Origin: Trichinella spiralis
Lineage: Eukaryota > Nematoda > Enoplea > Trichinellida > Trichinellidae
Direction: 5' to 3'
Assembly: GCA_000181795.3 (NCBI GenBank)
Contig: CM012954.1
Location: 9,182,293-9,246,292 of the forward strand
Length of the DNA stretch: 64,000 bases
Both the position numbers and the translations under genes were made by a program. Position 1 is the stretch's first letter. Each line of letters opens with the position of its first letter. This document shows positions 24,051-37,800 of this stretch, piece after piece. The notes below the pieces were generated by a model. That model did no database searches, had not been told where the DNA came from, and saw only the letters and a program-made list of their open reading frames with translations.

Positions 24051-25795
24051 GCTTGGAACGTCGAATCCCGACCGCGAATGATGCGGGTAGAGACTGGTGA
24101 AAATCGAACAAGACCCACCCCTTCCGTTTGCTCCCATCGATCCACAACAGACCGACAGACGCGCGCGTGAGCTCACCAAAGCAGCATTCCATTCCAAATC
24201 CACTTTTCCATCTAGTTCTCTTACCAAACTGGCCAAATTTCAAACGTATCTTATTCAATCAATGCATCATCATCATCATCACTTTCCTGCTCTCTCTCTC
24301 TTTCTCTTTCCCACGCTATTTCTATTCTGCATCTGCAATTTGCAAACATTGAAATAAAACTGCAGCATCAACAGCAACGACTTTCATTCATCCATCCATC
24401 CTTATAATGTTCTTGTATATCATTTTAATTTAAGTAATAATATGAATAAACAAAGTGAAAAGTTTCATATTTTGACAGACATCAAAATGTGCAAAAGTCA
24501 GGTTATATATATGTATCCATTCGAATATGCTTATATATTTATTTTTCTGCATGCATATTTTTGATTCAAATTATTATTTTCATATTTACATTACAAATAT
24601 GCTTTTTTTAAATTGAATAGTTGCTTTCATTGAATATTTTCACAAACATGCAACAGCAAGTATTTTATTTTCTATAAGGGGGACGGCAGTTTTTGTTTGT
24701 TTGTTAACAAAGCGCATTATTAGGGGGGTTTTTGTATATTTTCACGTCAGCATGTTGCTGACGCGGTTCGATCAACGTTTGTTGCATCACATTGTGTTCG
24801 ATTGAATGAATGAATCAATTTGTTTTTGGAAAAAAATTTGTTTCACAAAACGAGAAACAACCTTTGATTTTGCAAAATGAAAATTTGTGTCCCAACATTG
24901 AGTTAGCTTGACGAGAGCTGCAGCATTGATTCTTGCCAGAGATTGAGATTGAGGAGGGGAAATGAGCAGAGAGGGCAGGGCAGGGGGAACGAGCGAAACG
25001 TTTCTTTCTTTCATTTTATCCACTTCTAGCGTTAATAAATGAATAATATTGCATTAAAAGTTAATTAATTGATGGCAATGTCTATTTATTATTTACTCGA
25101 TCATACTACTCATGTACAGTGTTGAATGTTGTGCGTTTCGAAATCGATGATTTTGCATTTTTGCAAACGTTGCAATGTTGTGCAGAAAATTTCCAAAAAT
25201 TTAATCAATTGTTTGAAAATTAATTCCCTTTATCATAAAACAAAAAATAACATAATGTTTTCAAATGAATATAATTTATCCGTATATCATTCTTTATTTT
25301 GTATTTGAATAATGGAAAATTTTAATAATTCTGCTTATCTGTTGGTGTTTGTGTAATGATGTGATAAAAATGGACAAGAAGATGATTTTGTTTTGGATGT
25401 TGTTGTTGCAAAGCAGATTTACAAAATGTGACAAGCGATGTTGAAGCTGAATAGCTAGCTTCCGGCTAAGCGAAAGGCTTGGACGTGGGTTGTTTGCTTT
25501 CAGATGATCATGTTTGCAGTGCTGTATTTGTAGAAATAGTTTGGCTTGCCGGTCGGTCTCCTGCTATGTATATGTATACATACAAGCATTTTATTGAAAA
25601 TTAAAAGAAAAAATCGTCTCCTTTGTACTGATTAGTATTAGATTTTTGAAATAAGGGTTTTTTTTGAAGAATAAAAATGCAAAAGTAGAGATGGAGTGTG
25701 ATTGAAGTTTGAAAAAGAAGCGACTAACTGACGACGACCGCTTTGCTTTTTGCTAAACGCTGAGCAGCAGCTGCTTGCCGACCAAACGCCAGTAG

Positions 25796-25796
<1 letters not shown>

Positions 25797-25828
<32 letters not shown>
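25797..25828. repeat. GAT trinucleotide microsatellite
   Basis: Ten or more perfect GAT units. Confidence 0.95.
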
Positions 25829-26454
25829 GGCTCTTTATTTCGTTTATTTCTTTCACTGTTGTGTGTGCGTCAGAAACAGCAGCAATACTAGAAGCAGCAG
25901 AAGCTTTATGCTGTTTCTCGAGATAGAACAGATGCGTTTTATCACCGCTCCCAGCTTTGTCTACCGCCAACGCCATTTGACGACGATTTTCGCCTCAAGC
26001 ATGCTTTTGAACGTCGAATGACATTTTCTGTTGCAAAACTGTTGAATGTCACCTGTATATTTATTCATCTCATCTCTTCTATTTTCTATTGCACGTCACC
26101 TCATCATCATCGATCTGTGTGATTGTGATGATCACCGTTTTCGTGCGAATGAATGAAAATCAAATTTTAATTCTTAACGTGCCTGTGTGTGTGTGTATGC
26201 GCTCGCGCTCGCGTTTCTGTGTGTCTAAAGTGAACAAAAATCAACAAAATTTTTCATTTAAGCTAATCAACAATCATTTATTAATTTGTTTTTCATTTTT
26301 TAATAAATATATTAATTAAATTCTTCCATCTTTTCTCTATCATCATCTCAATGGTTGTGTCGCGTCAGGTCATAATGTTGATAGTTCTTGTTTTATTTTA
26401 TTTATTCATTCATTAATTTCTTCAGCATATTTAGATTGTATTCACACATGCACA

Positions 26455-26497
26455 ATATATATATATATATATATTTATTTATTTATTTATTTATTTA
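26455..26497. repeat. AT and TTTA compound repeat
   Basis: An AT run passes directly into tandem TTTA units. Confidence 0.9.
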
Positions 26498-26580
26498 AAC
26501 TTTTTTCTGAACTTTTTTATTGCTTTCTTTTTATAAAAGCAATTTCCTCTTTTTTAGCATTTATAATTTTTCTTTTTCAG

Positions 26581-26660
26581 AACTGTGCACACTGTTGGAC
26601 GACACCTCTTATCGTACCTCCTCCTTGCACGATGAATCTCATCAGTTGATTTCATATCTG
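26581..26660 (+). other. Possible isolated exon
   Basis: An 80-base segment is bounded by a strong acceptor (TTTTTCTTTTTCAG, ending at 26580) and a donor (GTAATT). One frame reads through as LCTLLDDTSYRTSSLHDESH and onward, unlike the surrounding AT-rich DNA. Joined to the Schnurri first coding exon it would not enter that gene's frame, so it would be a 5'-UTR exon or belong to another gene. No family is recognised. Confidence 0.3.
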
Positions 26661-27345
26661 GTAATTATGATTTTTTTTCGTTTTTGGTTTTGTTTTGGAG
26701 GAAATTTCTTCTATTTCTTGCTTTTTTGTGATGATTTCCAAAGCAAAAACTAATGTTAGTTGGAATAATTCATTTGTACAACAAAATGGCAAACTTGTGT
26801 AAATTTCAAATTCAACTTTTCACTTGATCAAAGGTTTCAAGGGTAATTGGAGGGAGTGGAGGGTTCTTCTGTTTTACTTTTGATATCACCTGGTCATCTA
26901 AGCTAAAACAAACGCCAACCGTAAAAGGGGCAGATGAGGCATGATGAATCTGGCCAATATTGCTTCAGGTAATCAAATACTATAATTGTTCGACTTGCTT
27001 GTTTGAATTTACTGCATATTCAGTCACGAAATGAGTCCATTCAATGGAAAAAAGAACACTGCACGCACGTACGTATTACCATGGCTATAGCGATCATTGA
27101 TTATGTCAGTCATTTGAAATTTAGTATTTTCAGTGTTATTTTTTGTTAATTTAAAAATTTGGTAATGTAGTCTGATTTTTCACATCTAGTGCATCAGCAG
27201 AATGTATGTAGAGAGAACTGTGATTGTATTATTAAACTGTAATGACAGTTGCAAATAAACACAGAGGTAGTTGTTCAAAGAATTTAATGGCAACATCTTT
27301 TCTCTGGGGATGTTCTTTTTTGATTCCAAATCACGTATTGAATAG

Positions 27346-27353
27346 TGACGTCA
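27346..27353. promoter_or_regulatory. CRE palindrome TGACGTCA
   Basis: Perfect CRE in the gap upstream of Schnurri. Confidence 0.45.
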
Positions 27354-27792
27354 GATGCCTTTTTGTTAGAAAAAGATTTCAACACCTTCCTCGCAGATTA
27401 TTGGAGAAAATTATCGTTGCTTTTCTTATGTTTTTTTCCCTGTTCTATGCCAACACAGCACTGGGGCCATTGCAACACTTGAAAATTACACCTCGTGATG
27501 TGGAAATTGTCCCCACCCCACGTCTCATTTTCTCCCCAAAATGAAAACTTTGAAAAGTTGCAAAAATTGGAGGGGGAAAAGCGTTTTTGAACATAATTTT
27601 CCACATATTCCGCCCTATTGACAATTCAATTATGAAATGCAGTGTGATTTGAACAAGCAGGTTGGACAGACATTTCACTTTCGCATAGCTGGTTATTATT
27701 CATCTTTCTCTCTTCAATCACGCGATACTATTTATGTTTTTTTAATTTTGGCCAAGCGTTTATTATTAAAAATGTAAAATGAGCGTTTAGTT

Positions 27793-27821
27793 ATTCTTCT
27801 TCTTCTTCTTCTTCTTCTTCT
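27793..27821. repeat. TTC trinucleotide microsatellite
   Basis: About nine perfect TTC units. Confidence 0.95.
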
Positions 27822-28329
27822 CTCCTATAGCTTGGAATTTTCATTTGTTGGAGAAAAGAGAAATTTATTACAATTCACACATGGCCTTTGACAGTTGGTT
27901 AGTTGAGACTGTTGAATGAATGATGAATTTCTTTTTGCCCATTTGCACAAATCGTTTTCTTTTCACATGTGTTAAAATCGATAAATTCTTATAAACGCTT
28001 GTTCATCTGCTTGGGAAATGTGATTTTTTAGCTTTTCTTATTTTATTATTTCATATTTATTGTTCAGTTGATTTTTTTTCCAAATGTAATTTGAATATTA
28101 TTACTTTTTTGTGGGTATCTTTTTGCATTTACTGGACCGTGCGATCACATATGCACGCATGTATCATTTGTATGTTCTATCAGTTTGTGAAATGTGACAC
28201 TTTGCCAATGGTAATTTCTTTCTTTTATATTTCTTTGATTTGTAAATTTTATTGCAACAAATGCATTGTACAAAATGAAACAGATTTCAATGATACAAAT
28301 CTATTATGAATATGGGTAATTATTTATGA

Positions 28330-28357
28330 ATAATAAATAAATAAATAAATAAATAAA
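28330..28357. repeat. AATA tetranucleotide repeat
   Basis: About seven AATA units. Confidence 0.9.
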
Positions 28358-31056
28358 GCGAAAAAACTTTTGACCCTTTTGAAAAGAGAAAAAATAGATA
28401 TTAATTGAACGTGTCATTTGAAAAGGAATGCTTACGTGCGCTGACAGCTTGCTTATCTTCGAGTAGAATGCATCGCATCGTTCCGCATGGATCAATGCAG
28501 TTGACTACTTTTGACAGTTGGTGAACAGAAAACGGAAAGCGAATTTCCATTTTCTTCATCATCACATTTTCTGTGTGTCTGTCTGTCTCTGTGTATTTGT
28601 GACTCTGTGTGTGTTTGTGTGTGTTTTATATTTAATAATTTTCATTTTTTTCAATATTTTCTCTGCACTTTGTCAACGTTGTTGTTGTTCACTGGTAAGC
28701 GATTAGCATTTCATGTTTTATTAAACAAAAAAAAAACAACTTCGCGTCATCAACTTTTTCCCCATGATACTTAGATCTGTAATATTTTGTGATTATTTTT
28801 TCTCAATCTTTAAAATAACTCTAAAACAGAAGCTGTTGAAAGCAAATTATCATAATGTGATTTTTGATGTTTGCATTTAGAAAATTTATGATTTTCAAAT
28901 ATTTTTGCAAATAAGACTGGAGAGAATTGTAATTTGAAAAAAAATAATTTTAGAAAGCAAAAGAACCGTTGCTAAATTGGTAATTTACAAAATTTAAATT
29001 TCACTCTACTGTTATTATTATCGTTGTGAAGTGTATGGTTTTTTTTTTCTCTTTGATGTGCAAAAGTTGTTTCAAACTGATCGTTTCTACTGTTGTTGTC
29101 GTTATTCAAATATTGATCTAGGCGTTCTTTTTTATCTCAGCTAAAAGCCGAAAGCGTCGCCAGGCTTTTACGTCTTTTTCTCGCTTCCTTCTCTCTTTCG
29201 GGCACGGGACGTCATTTGTCGAAAAACGCCCCATCTGCACTTGCGGTCGTTGGTGGTTCCATTATATCGTTTTGTCAAATTCAATTTATTCACCGATCAT
29301 GCACCCCAGAACACAGCAACGTTAATAAATAATAATAATTTATTTGGAAAATTATCACAATTTTTTTTCGATTTTCTGTTTTTCACATGTTTACTTTTTA
29401 TTATTATTTGACAAATATATATATAGATGTTCATCGATATATTGCTGATGCGTGACAGGGAATGAATAATATCCATTGTCTAATCAGACGTTCTGTTTGT
29501 TTGTTAAGATTTTTAACCTCACCGATTACGCAACACTTTTTTTCGTTGTTTGCTTTTATCGCCATGTGCAAAATTGAACACAACGAGTGGGAGGAGGCGA
29601 ACAGAAGGGCAAAGATGCAAATGATGATTTAAATTAAGGAGTGGCAAGGAAAATCTCACACTTCCTCCAACTGACGACGACATTTGGCACACAGAAACTC
29701 GTGTGATTGGTGGAATTGGGAGGCGGGTGGGGTGGGGGTTGAAGGTTGGGAATGTCGCTTTTTTTGTTCTTCAGATAAGCTTTTCGCGGATCGTATGTTG
29801 ACACAGACAGCGTCATAGATAATTATTTATTTTTATCTCATCGTCATCATTTTCTTCGACACGTCATCGGGGTCACGAACAGTTGTGCAGGATGTGCGGA
29901 AAATCATTTGCCCTATAGTAGCTTGTCATATTTATATCCACCAAATCTGTCAAGTAGAACGCAGTTGTTCAAATTTTCATATATTTATCAACAATATTGC
30001 ATATTTGTGCAACAATACTGAATAATTGTCAAGCAGAATGAATACGATGAAGCCATTTTATTATTATTATTATTATTTGACCCATTTTTGTGGATGCAAG
30101 TTTTCCGCTCATATCCTGCTTTGCTGTTGAGAGAAACTATTATTTTCGTCGCCTATTTCGATTTTTATCTTATCTTATCACAGCACAATTGTAGTGGCAC
30201 GGGGAACGAAATTTTCAATTCAATCAGTAGGGCAATTCCGCTGTTGAACTCTCAGTTTGTAGCAAAGAAAATCAAAAAAAAACAAAGCTGTGGCTACTTT
30301 GTATTTTTTTTTCTGTTTCTCATTTTTATAGTTATTTTCATTTTCAAACAAAAGTACTCTGCTGCTACTACTACTACTACATGGGCGTGATAATGAGAGA
30401 TAAAAAACGCAAATAAACAACAACGTTTTGTTTGCTTGTTATTTATTGTTGTTGTTTTTTGCTTTAATAATGTTTCAGCGTTGCGTATGTGCTGCTGCGG
30501 TAGACGTTTCCAATTGACGACATCTTCTTACATAAATGCGCAATATGAATGTTTAATAAATGAAAAATGACGTAGCCAACATTGTACAACGCAGATTGAT
30601 GATGATCTATCGACTCTAGCATGCTGTTTCTTTTGTTGGTCGCTTATTTTATTCATATTCTTAGTCTGAATATGATAATAATAATAATAATATTGCTATT
30701 TGCTTTTTCTCAGCTCTTTTTCATATTATCAATTGCAATTCCAACTACTGAAGCGAAAATATTGCTTTTGATCATGTGATTAGAGAGAGATATGAGGGTG
30801 GTGGGGAGGGGGAGAAATCAATAAAACCTTCCAACGATTATCAGATTTGTTTGTTGATAGTAAAACATTGGCAACAATTGGCAATATTATGTACACTTTC
30901 AATTGCACTATATAGAAAAGGCTTAAAACAAAAAGAAGAAGAAGAAGAAGCAAAAAAAAACATATAATCATAAATTAAAATTATCAAATTGGACTTTGTA
31001 GCTTTTTTTTTTAAATTTGCCCGGGGCTGTTTATTTTTGCATTGTATATTGTCGCC

Positions 31057-31212
31057 ATGGAGTCTGTCGTCGTCTACGCGTGTGTTGTGTTTGTGCAATT
31101 CTTCTTCGACGTGTCGTTTATCGCTCCAGTTGGCTGGCTCTCAGCGACGTCGATGACGCCGACAATCGACAACGTCGACGGTGATCATTTTTCTGCAATC
31201 AAATTTTGGTGA
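31057..31212 (+). other. Small ORF with good start context
   Basis: A 51-codon frame starts at a GTCGCCATGG context and encodes MESVVVYACVVFVQFFFDVS and onward, which resembles a signal peptide. It lies in a GC-richer island about 0.8 kb upstream of the Schnurri ATG, with no homology recognised. It could be a leader uORF, a small secreted peptide, or chance. Confidence 0.2.
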
Positions 31213-31239
31213 CACAAAATTGAAACGGAACGTGAATTC

Positions 31240-31247
31240 TGACGTCA
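31240..31247. promoter_or_regulatory. CRE palindrome TGACGTCA
   Basis: Perfect CRE about 0.6 kb before the Schnurri start. Confidence 0.5.
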
Positions 31248-31612
31248 GTGCTTCTTTTTCTCTTTCTCGTTCTCTGTGTATTTATTTTTTATTCTCTTTT
31301 TCTCTATTCAAACATATTGACAAAAATATTAATTACGTAATGAAATGTGCAGAGATGATGCAGGTGTGCGGTGAGGTTTGGAAATTATAAAGTCGCACAT
31401 GACAATGCTGCTTGCAGCAGACACTGCACCGCAGCAATCCGGCTTGGGGGACTGTTTCGATTGGCCGAGTAGAGTTGAGGGGTAGGGAGAGGGGTAGGCG
31501 GGGAAAATGAAGAAAATAGATTTTTTCTTTTATTTGCTTCTTCTTTGTTTTTTTTATCATTTCAAGAAAACCGAATGAGTGTCGAAAGAAAGCTTTTTAT
31601 ATATTTCCCTAT

Positions 31613-31640
31613 AGTTAGTTAGTTAGTTAAGTTAGTTAGT
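31613..31640. repeat. TTAG tetranucleotide repeat
   Basis: Tandem GTTA/TTAG units with one interruption. Confidence 0.85.
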
Positions 31641-31691
31641 TTTGCGTTGAAAAGAAAAACTTGTTTCTCCTATGTGATGTCACGATGAACA

Positions 31692-31699
31692 TGACGTCA
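31692..31699. promoter_or_regulatory. CRE palindrome TGACGTCA
   Basis: Perfect CRE about 180 bases before the Schnurri start, the closest of the five. Confidence 0.5.
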
Positions 31700-31793
31700 T
31701 CAACACATTGGTCGATGGCTTGATTTGTTCGTTGGAAGCTGTCTTTTGCAATTCTACTTGCTTGCAAGTGTGTGTGCGTGTATGTGTATATTG

Positions 31794-31805
31794 GTTCTGT
31801 TTCAG
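31794..31805 (+). promoter_or_regulatory. Splice-acceptor-like site before Schnurri ATG
   Basis: GGTTCTGTTTCAG ends 64 bases before the ATG at 31870. An in-frame stop lies between the acceptor and the ATG, which fixes the start codon. Confidence 0.65.
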
Positions 31806-31869
31806 ACCGTCTGTCCGGCAAAGGTGAAAACGTGGAAAATACAAAACCAAAACAAAGCTAACAACGACC

Positions 31870-34800
31870 ATGAGTTCGTTGGCGCTTGTTCTGGCGGCGG
31901 ACCAAGAAGCGGACTGTCAGAATCGAATTTTGGTCGACGTGGCACCTGTGGTTGGAAGTGGAACCTCGTCGTCGTCGACCGTGGAGACGGTCACTGTCGA
32001 CGGTCGGAATGCTTTCCTGGCTCGACAGACTAGCCTCGGCGAACAAGCAGACACGTTCAACGCCGCCGCCGCCGCCGCCCTCTATTCCCAGTACGCGGTC
32101 ATTCAGCAGCAGTACACTGCAGCTTTGGCAGCGGTGGCCCGAGCCGCTGCCGCCGCCGCCGCCGCTTCACGGTCCAATTCCACTGGTTCTGGCTGTTTGG
32201 CGCCTTCGATGCCGTACCCGTATTTGATAGCCACTGGGCAACAGTTTGTCTCCAATTTATCCCTTTCAACGGTCAGCACAACCGCCACGGCTTCTACTAC
32301 TACCGCTAGTGATAGCGTCGTGATTGAAAATTTTTCTGCGAAACGAAAGCGTTCATTGACTGGTCGATTATCATCAAACAATACCGGTGACTCATCCGCA
32401 TTGAATGAACAGCAACAACAACAACAACAACAGCCTTCTTCATCTTCATCCTCTTCTTCAGTTTGTTGCCTTTTACTTCAATCGACATCAACTACAGCAA
32501 GCAGCAACAACAATACTGCTGCTGCTGCTGCTACTACTACTACTAATAATAATAATAGTAATAATAGCAGTAGTAGTGTTGAAAAAATTTTTTCAACTGC
32601 AGGTAGAGAATCGCCTGCTATGGGTGCAACTCGTGTCAATCATAAAGCTGTCGAAGAGCACATTTCGAGATTGATCAGCGAAAATGAAGCGCTGCTTGAA
32701 CCGTCACCAGTATTGTTGAAACGTCGCTCTTATACCAGGCAGCATTTCGGCTCTTTTGACCAAGGATCATCAACTGGTGGACATCGGAACGTAAATGCCA
32801 ATGGCGCTGTATGCTCTGCAAAGCAGAAGGCTTCTTCTTCTTCAAATAGCAGCAACAATTGCAACACAATGTCGTCGTCAAACGTGAAAACTATGCGAAG
32901 TCAGTCGTTGGTCGATGCTGAACTGTTGTTGAGCACGTTCAAGAGAAAAAGTTCACCTTCACCCGACGATCTGCACCGTGGATTTCATCGTTCGAGCGTC
33001 GACTGCGGCCGCTTGCGGAACCGCACCGACACGGGATCGTTGTCGCCGAGGTCCGCTTCCGTCGAAGCAGTGCATCAAGTCAGCACTGGCAAGCAAGGGT
33101 CTGCACTTTGTGCTTATTGTTCGGTCGGGTTCCGAAACGTCGACGCTTGCAAAGCGCACGAAATTCGATGCGCCCAGCGACCATCATTATCGTCGATCGA
33201 GTCATCACCGGCTCCAATTGTCGAAGCATCATCCCCTTTATCCTGTTCCTCTAGTTGCTGCTCTTCTTCCTGCTGCTGTTCCTCGTCGTCCACCACTTCT
33301 TCTTGCTCAGCCAATACGTCGTCCACGTTCTCGTCCAACGTTATTTTCGCCCTGCAGCTTGGCAATTCGACTTCGACTCCAATGCAACCGTATTGCAACA
33401 CGGTCAGGGTGCCGAAGTTGCTCGATTTGGAACCGATGCGTTCGTCGCAAAATCAACCGTCGCTAATAACCCAGAGCACATTTTGCACGGTCCGTCGTCG
33501 GCCGGTCCCGCAGCAGAAATTAGCAATTGCTCGCCAATCGATCTGGCTCGACGGTATCCCCCAGTCGACTTTGAACATCTCCTCCACTGGCGACGATACC
33601 GAACGCCGAACCGACACCGCCGACGCCCACTTCAACATCTTGCTCATGGGTTGCTATCGGTTGCAGAAGCTCCACCACATGCCGTTGCTCTGCTACACCA
33701 CCGCCGTGCAAGAATTGGCTCACTCGATGCGCATGACTCACAGCAGTTATTGGAAATATTCGAAAAAATTGCGCAAATTATCCAAACTCGATCATCCACC
33801 AACAACAGCAGCAATTGCCATCATCAACAACGGCAACAGCAATACCATTACAAGTAATAATAAGAATAATAATAATAATAATTGCACCTCGTTGGTTTTA
33901 CAACTGAAAGTGGATCAATGTCAGCAACAACAGCAAAATTCAGAAAAGAACGATACATCTAATGATTGTACAATTTCTTCTTGGCAAAGATCGTCAGTTG
34001 ATGATGAAACTTTCCAACGCAACCAGAACTTCTCTTCGGCAATAAAAAAAGGGCGTGGCAGAGGTCGGTATGTTTGCGACCGATGCGGCATTCGATGCAA
34101 AAAGCCGAGCGTGTTGAAAAAGCATTTTCGTTGTCACCTCGACATTCGACCCTACTCTTGTCCATTGTGCATGTTCAGCTTCAAATCCAAAGGCAATTTG
34201 ACCAAACACATGAAATCCAAAGCTCATTCACGCCGCAGCAGTCAACAAGCTTTAACTGCCCTAATCAACTCCACTACAATTCCAAATACCATCGCATCAT
34301 CATCCTCTTCGTCGTCGTTGTCATCAACAATACGAACAACATCGACAACATCATTAATAATAACATTGGCAGAAGGGATGGAACCTGGAACACAATCTAC
34401 TACAATTAATCAGGTTTGTGTTGAAGAAGCTTTTTTTTGGTGTTTATCAATCAGCTAAGTATTTTTTTTTCATTTTGCTTATTTTGTAGATTCAAAAAAT
34501 CAACGTGGAGCAGCAATTTGCCAAAAGCGACGAGGAAACAAGTTCTGCTTCTGAAATGTTTGAAGATTTCTATTACGATAATTGGTAAGTTGATCATTGT
34601 TCATTTATTTTTTCAAATTTTATTCAAATTATCTGGTCCAACTTGTTCGTATTCCATTTTTCATAGTTTCATAGTTTTTGTTTCAATTTTCAACTAGCAT
34701 TTATTTGCTAAAATAAAACCTTGTGTTAGCTTACAGCCAGTTGGCTCTTTGGACCGACTGACAAACAACAACGTGCAACAATTGCACCAGCTTGCCAGAT

Positions 34801-37800
34801 TGTTCTTTTTTTTCATTGTCATGTTTTTGGCATCAAATTTCAAAGCGTGTGTGCTGGTTTTTGTTTGAAAATGAGATATGATAAAAAATTATTCCCACGT
34901 AAATAGGCATGTAGTAGGCAGAGTATGAATCACAATAATTGAATATAATGAAAATGCTATTTTTTTGTTTTGTTTTGTTTTGTTTTATTGAATTGAATTT
35001 GATTGCAATTATTATTATTATTCTTATTATTGTTCATTTGTCATGTTTCTTATTATTGTTGTAAATCTCAATCAGCTTTTTTGTTTTCCATTCCTTCTAC
35101 ACCAGCGTATATGACCAGTGAATGAATAGCATTTGTAATGACTTTTTTACACATATCTGAAAACAATACGATAATTGAACAAAGTGAAATAGGTCATAGA
35201 TTTATTACTTCTGCAATTGTTCTGTTTTTTTTTCTTTTTTTTTGGAGTATTTTGCAATTATAAATTACGTCATCATTAAAATTATGAACACTTGTATTTT
35301 TTATAAAATATTATACTAACTGGTGTTATTTTTTTAATACGCATTTCTTTTTTATTTTTCCGACGTGATATTTTCGTTCTTGAACTTTGAAAATTAAAAA
35401 AGAAAAGCATCTGCAATACAGTATGAAATCCCATTCTTTTCATACGAATATTTTTAAATTTACTTCATCTTCATTTGATATTTTTTTATAAATTATTTTG
35501 CGTTTTGTTTTTTATTTTTGGACAAAATTTTTTAAACATATTCAAATAGTGTTCATTGTTGACAGGTGCTCTCTCATGAGCGAAACATTTACCTTGAAAA
35601 GATGATGCAAATGTTTTCATATCAAATTTATTTTACAATTATCCAAATAAATAAATAATTAATCAATTAAATATTATATACACGTGCAATATGTAGTATT
35701 CACATAATATATGTGTGTGTGTGTGTGTGTGTGAGTCATGTTGACATTACATCTTGATAATCATAAAATGACAAAGGTCATTTGATTTTACTGTAGATTT
35801 ATAAAAGTTTGCAAAATGTTGATGAAGTAGTGGTTGAGAAGGTTTTCAGTCATCATTGTAAGCCAGATTGTTTTTCAAATGTGAAAATTTGGTTATTCAT
35901 GTTGGACGTTGCATTGAAGATGAATGTTTGCATGCACGTTGTTTCGGTGTCCAAGTATGTACATGTTGTTTGGTGATCGCCTGCAATGGATCTCCTTTTT
36001 TTGTGTGTGATTTATGTAGATTGTTATTCGATGAAATTGTTTGCTATATATGTAATTGGGATAGAGTCTATTTTTCGATTTGTTGAATTAATCAGTTAAT
36101 TCATTTAGAGAAGATGTTTGTTTTGTTAATTGTTTGTGTTCAGCTTTTAAGTGTCAGAATTCATCATCATCTTTTGCAATTTTGAATGGCGTATTTGTCT
36201 TTTGGAAATCACTGAACTGATTATCATTTTCTGTTTTTTTCTTGATATTTTTGACAAAGTGTTGTATTTTTAGGAAACACGACCCAATGGACACTTCAAA
36301 TCGCTTACGTTATTTCAAGCAGGGTAAGTTGAATAATGAATGTTGCTCGTGCATAATTTTTTTGGTTGTCTTTTCCATACTGTGGAAATTATTATAAATA
36401 AAATTTTAATATTTTTTTTCTTTTGTAAGGATGTCGATCTCACACTCCGTCAGAGTTGGCCGCTTATTCGGAAGACGATGACGAAGAGCCAGAGCGATGC
36501 AGCAGTGCACCTTTGATACTCCGTTCCGACGGAAGCGTTACAGCCGGTGATTACTGTCCCAAAACCGCAGACTCGACCGACGCTGTCTCGTCCGGCGAGC
36601 CTGCGCCGAACCGCGACCGCGCCGCAGGCAATTTTCCATTGGTCGGCGCCCGCCCGAACAGCGACAACAGCAAGCAGTTGAACCAGCAGCCGACCCCGGC
36701 GTTGGAAGAAGCTGAACAACAGCGACAGGAAGAACTGGTGCTCGGGGAAAAGGAAAATAACAGTATCATTGCCGCCGTCGTCGCGGCCGCCGCCTGTACG
36801 GCGTCGGTTTGCCCCGGCCAAAATGGCGACTCCGGTGGGTTGGCGCCGGCGCCAGCCGTCGGGGGCGGTGCTGTGGCCCACGATTTCGACAAGTTCTACT
36901 CGAGCATGACCGCCGAGGGTCGGCTGGAGTGTCCAATCTGCGGCAAGCGGTTCAACAAGTACAGCTTGTTGAGGTTGCACGAAAACGTCCACGCGTTCGA
37001 ACAGTCGAACCGCAAAGGGCGTCACGATCTGAAGTGTCCCGAGTGCCACTGCAGCTTCCGCTCCCGGGCGCTGTTGCACAAACACATGCTGAACGCGCAT
37101 CCTGTCGGCAGTGACCAGCAGACGGTCGAACTGACCGACCGGCGGAACCACTGCAGTCTGAACGGCCATCACGACGACGGTGGCGCCAAGCGGCCCGCGG
37201 CGGCCGAGTCGCCGGATGGCGCGCAGTGGTCGACGACGCCGAAGCGACACGCCGCCGTCAACGCTAGCGCCTCCAATCCCAGGCCGTTCCAGTGCGCCGA
37301 CTGCGACAGCGCGTTCCGTATCCACGGCCATTTGGCCAAACATCTGCGCTCAAAATTGCACATCATGAAGTTGGAGTCGGTCGGCAAGTTGCCGGTTGGC
37401 ACGTTCGCCAAAATCGAAGAGCTCGGCGTGCACAGTTTCCACGACATGGACACGAGCAGCAGTGAAAACGCGTTGCGCAGCTTGTTGCGTATTTTGGCCA
37501 ACAGCACTACCGCCGACAGCAACCAGGACCAGCAGCAGCAGCAGCAGCAGTTGAATACCAAAGCGGCGGATACAAAGTGTCGCCTGGGTACCGAAGAACC
37601 GACGCCAGTTGGAGAAGTGGCCAACAGCGGCGCTGTTGGCGTGACTTCTTCGATCAGTGCCGAAACTGGCGATGACGACGACAACGACGGTGACGAAACG
37701 TTGATCGACGTCGAAGCACTACCACCACCACCACCACCACAGCCGTCCACCGAGAAGCGGTCGAAAATTGCCAGCCCGAATCCGCCCGAACCAGTGGGCA

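Larger units (their letters stand above)
20961..31869. other. Large intergenic or 5'-intronic gap before Schnurri
   Basis: About 11 kb with no confident gene. It is AT-rich, with GC-richer islands near 23880-24200, 29140-29270 and 31040-31190. Perfect TGACGTCA palindromes occur at 21921, 24043, 27346, 31240 and 31692. Microsatellites are frequent. Because a splice acceptor stands just before the Schnurri ATG, much of this gap may be a long 5'-UTR intron plus enhancers of that gene, by inference. Confidence 0.55.

Noticed and set aside
23956-24258. 100-codon minus frame in the GC-rich island
   Set aside because: No recognised family. The segment looks more like a promoter or 5'-UTR region with a CRE.
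25638-25976. 112-codon minus frame
   Set aside because: Much of it is a translated GAT repeat; no domain seen.
36450-37343. 297-codon frame on minus opposite Schnurri exon 4
   Set aside because: The plus strand carries clear C2H2 fingers in frame with four other exons; the minus frame has no family signal.
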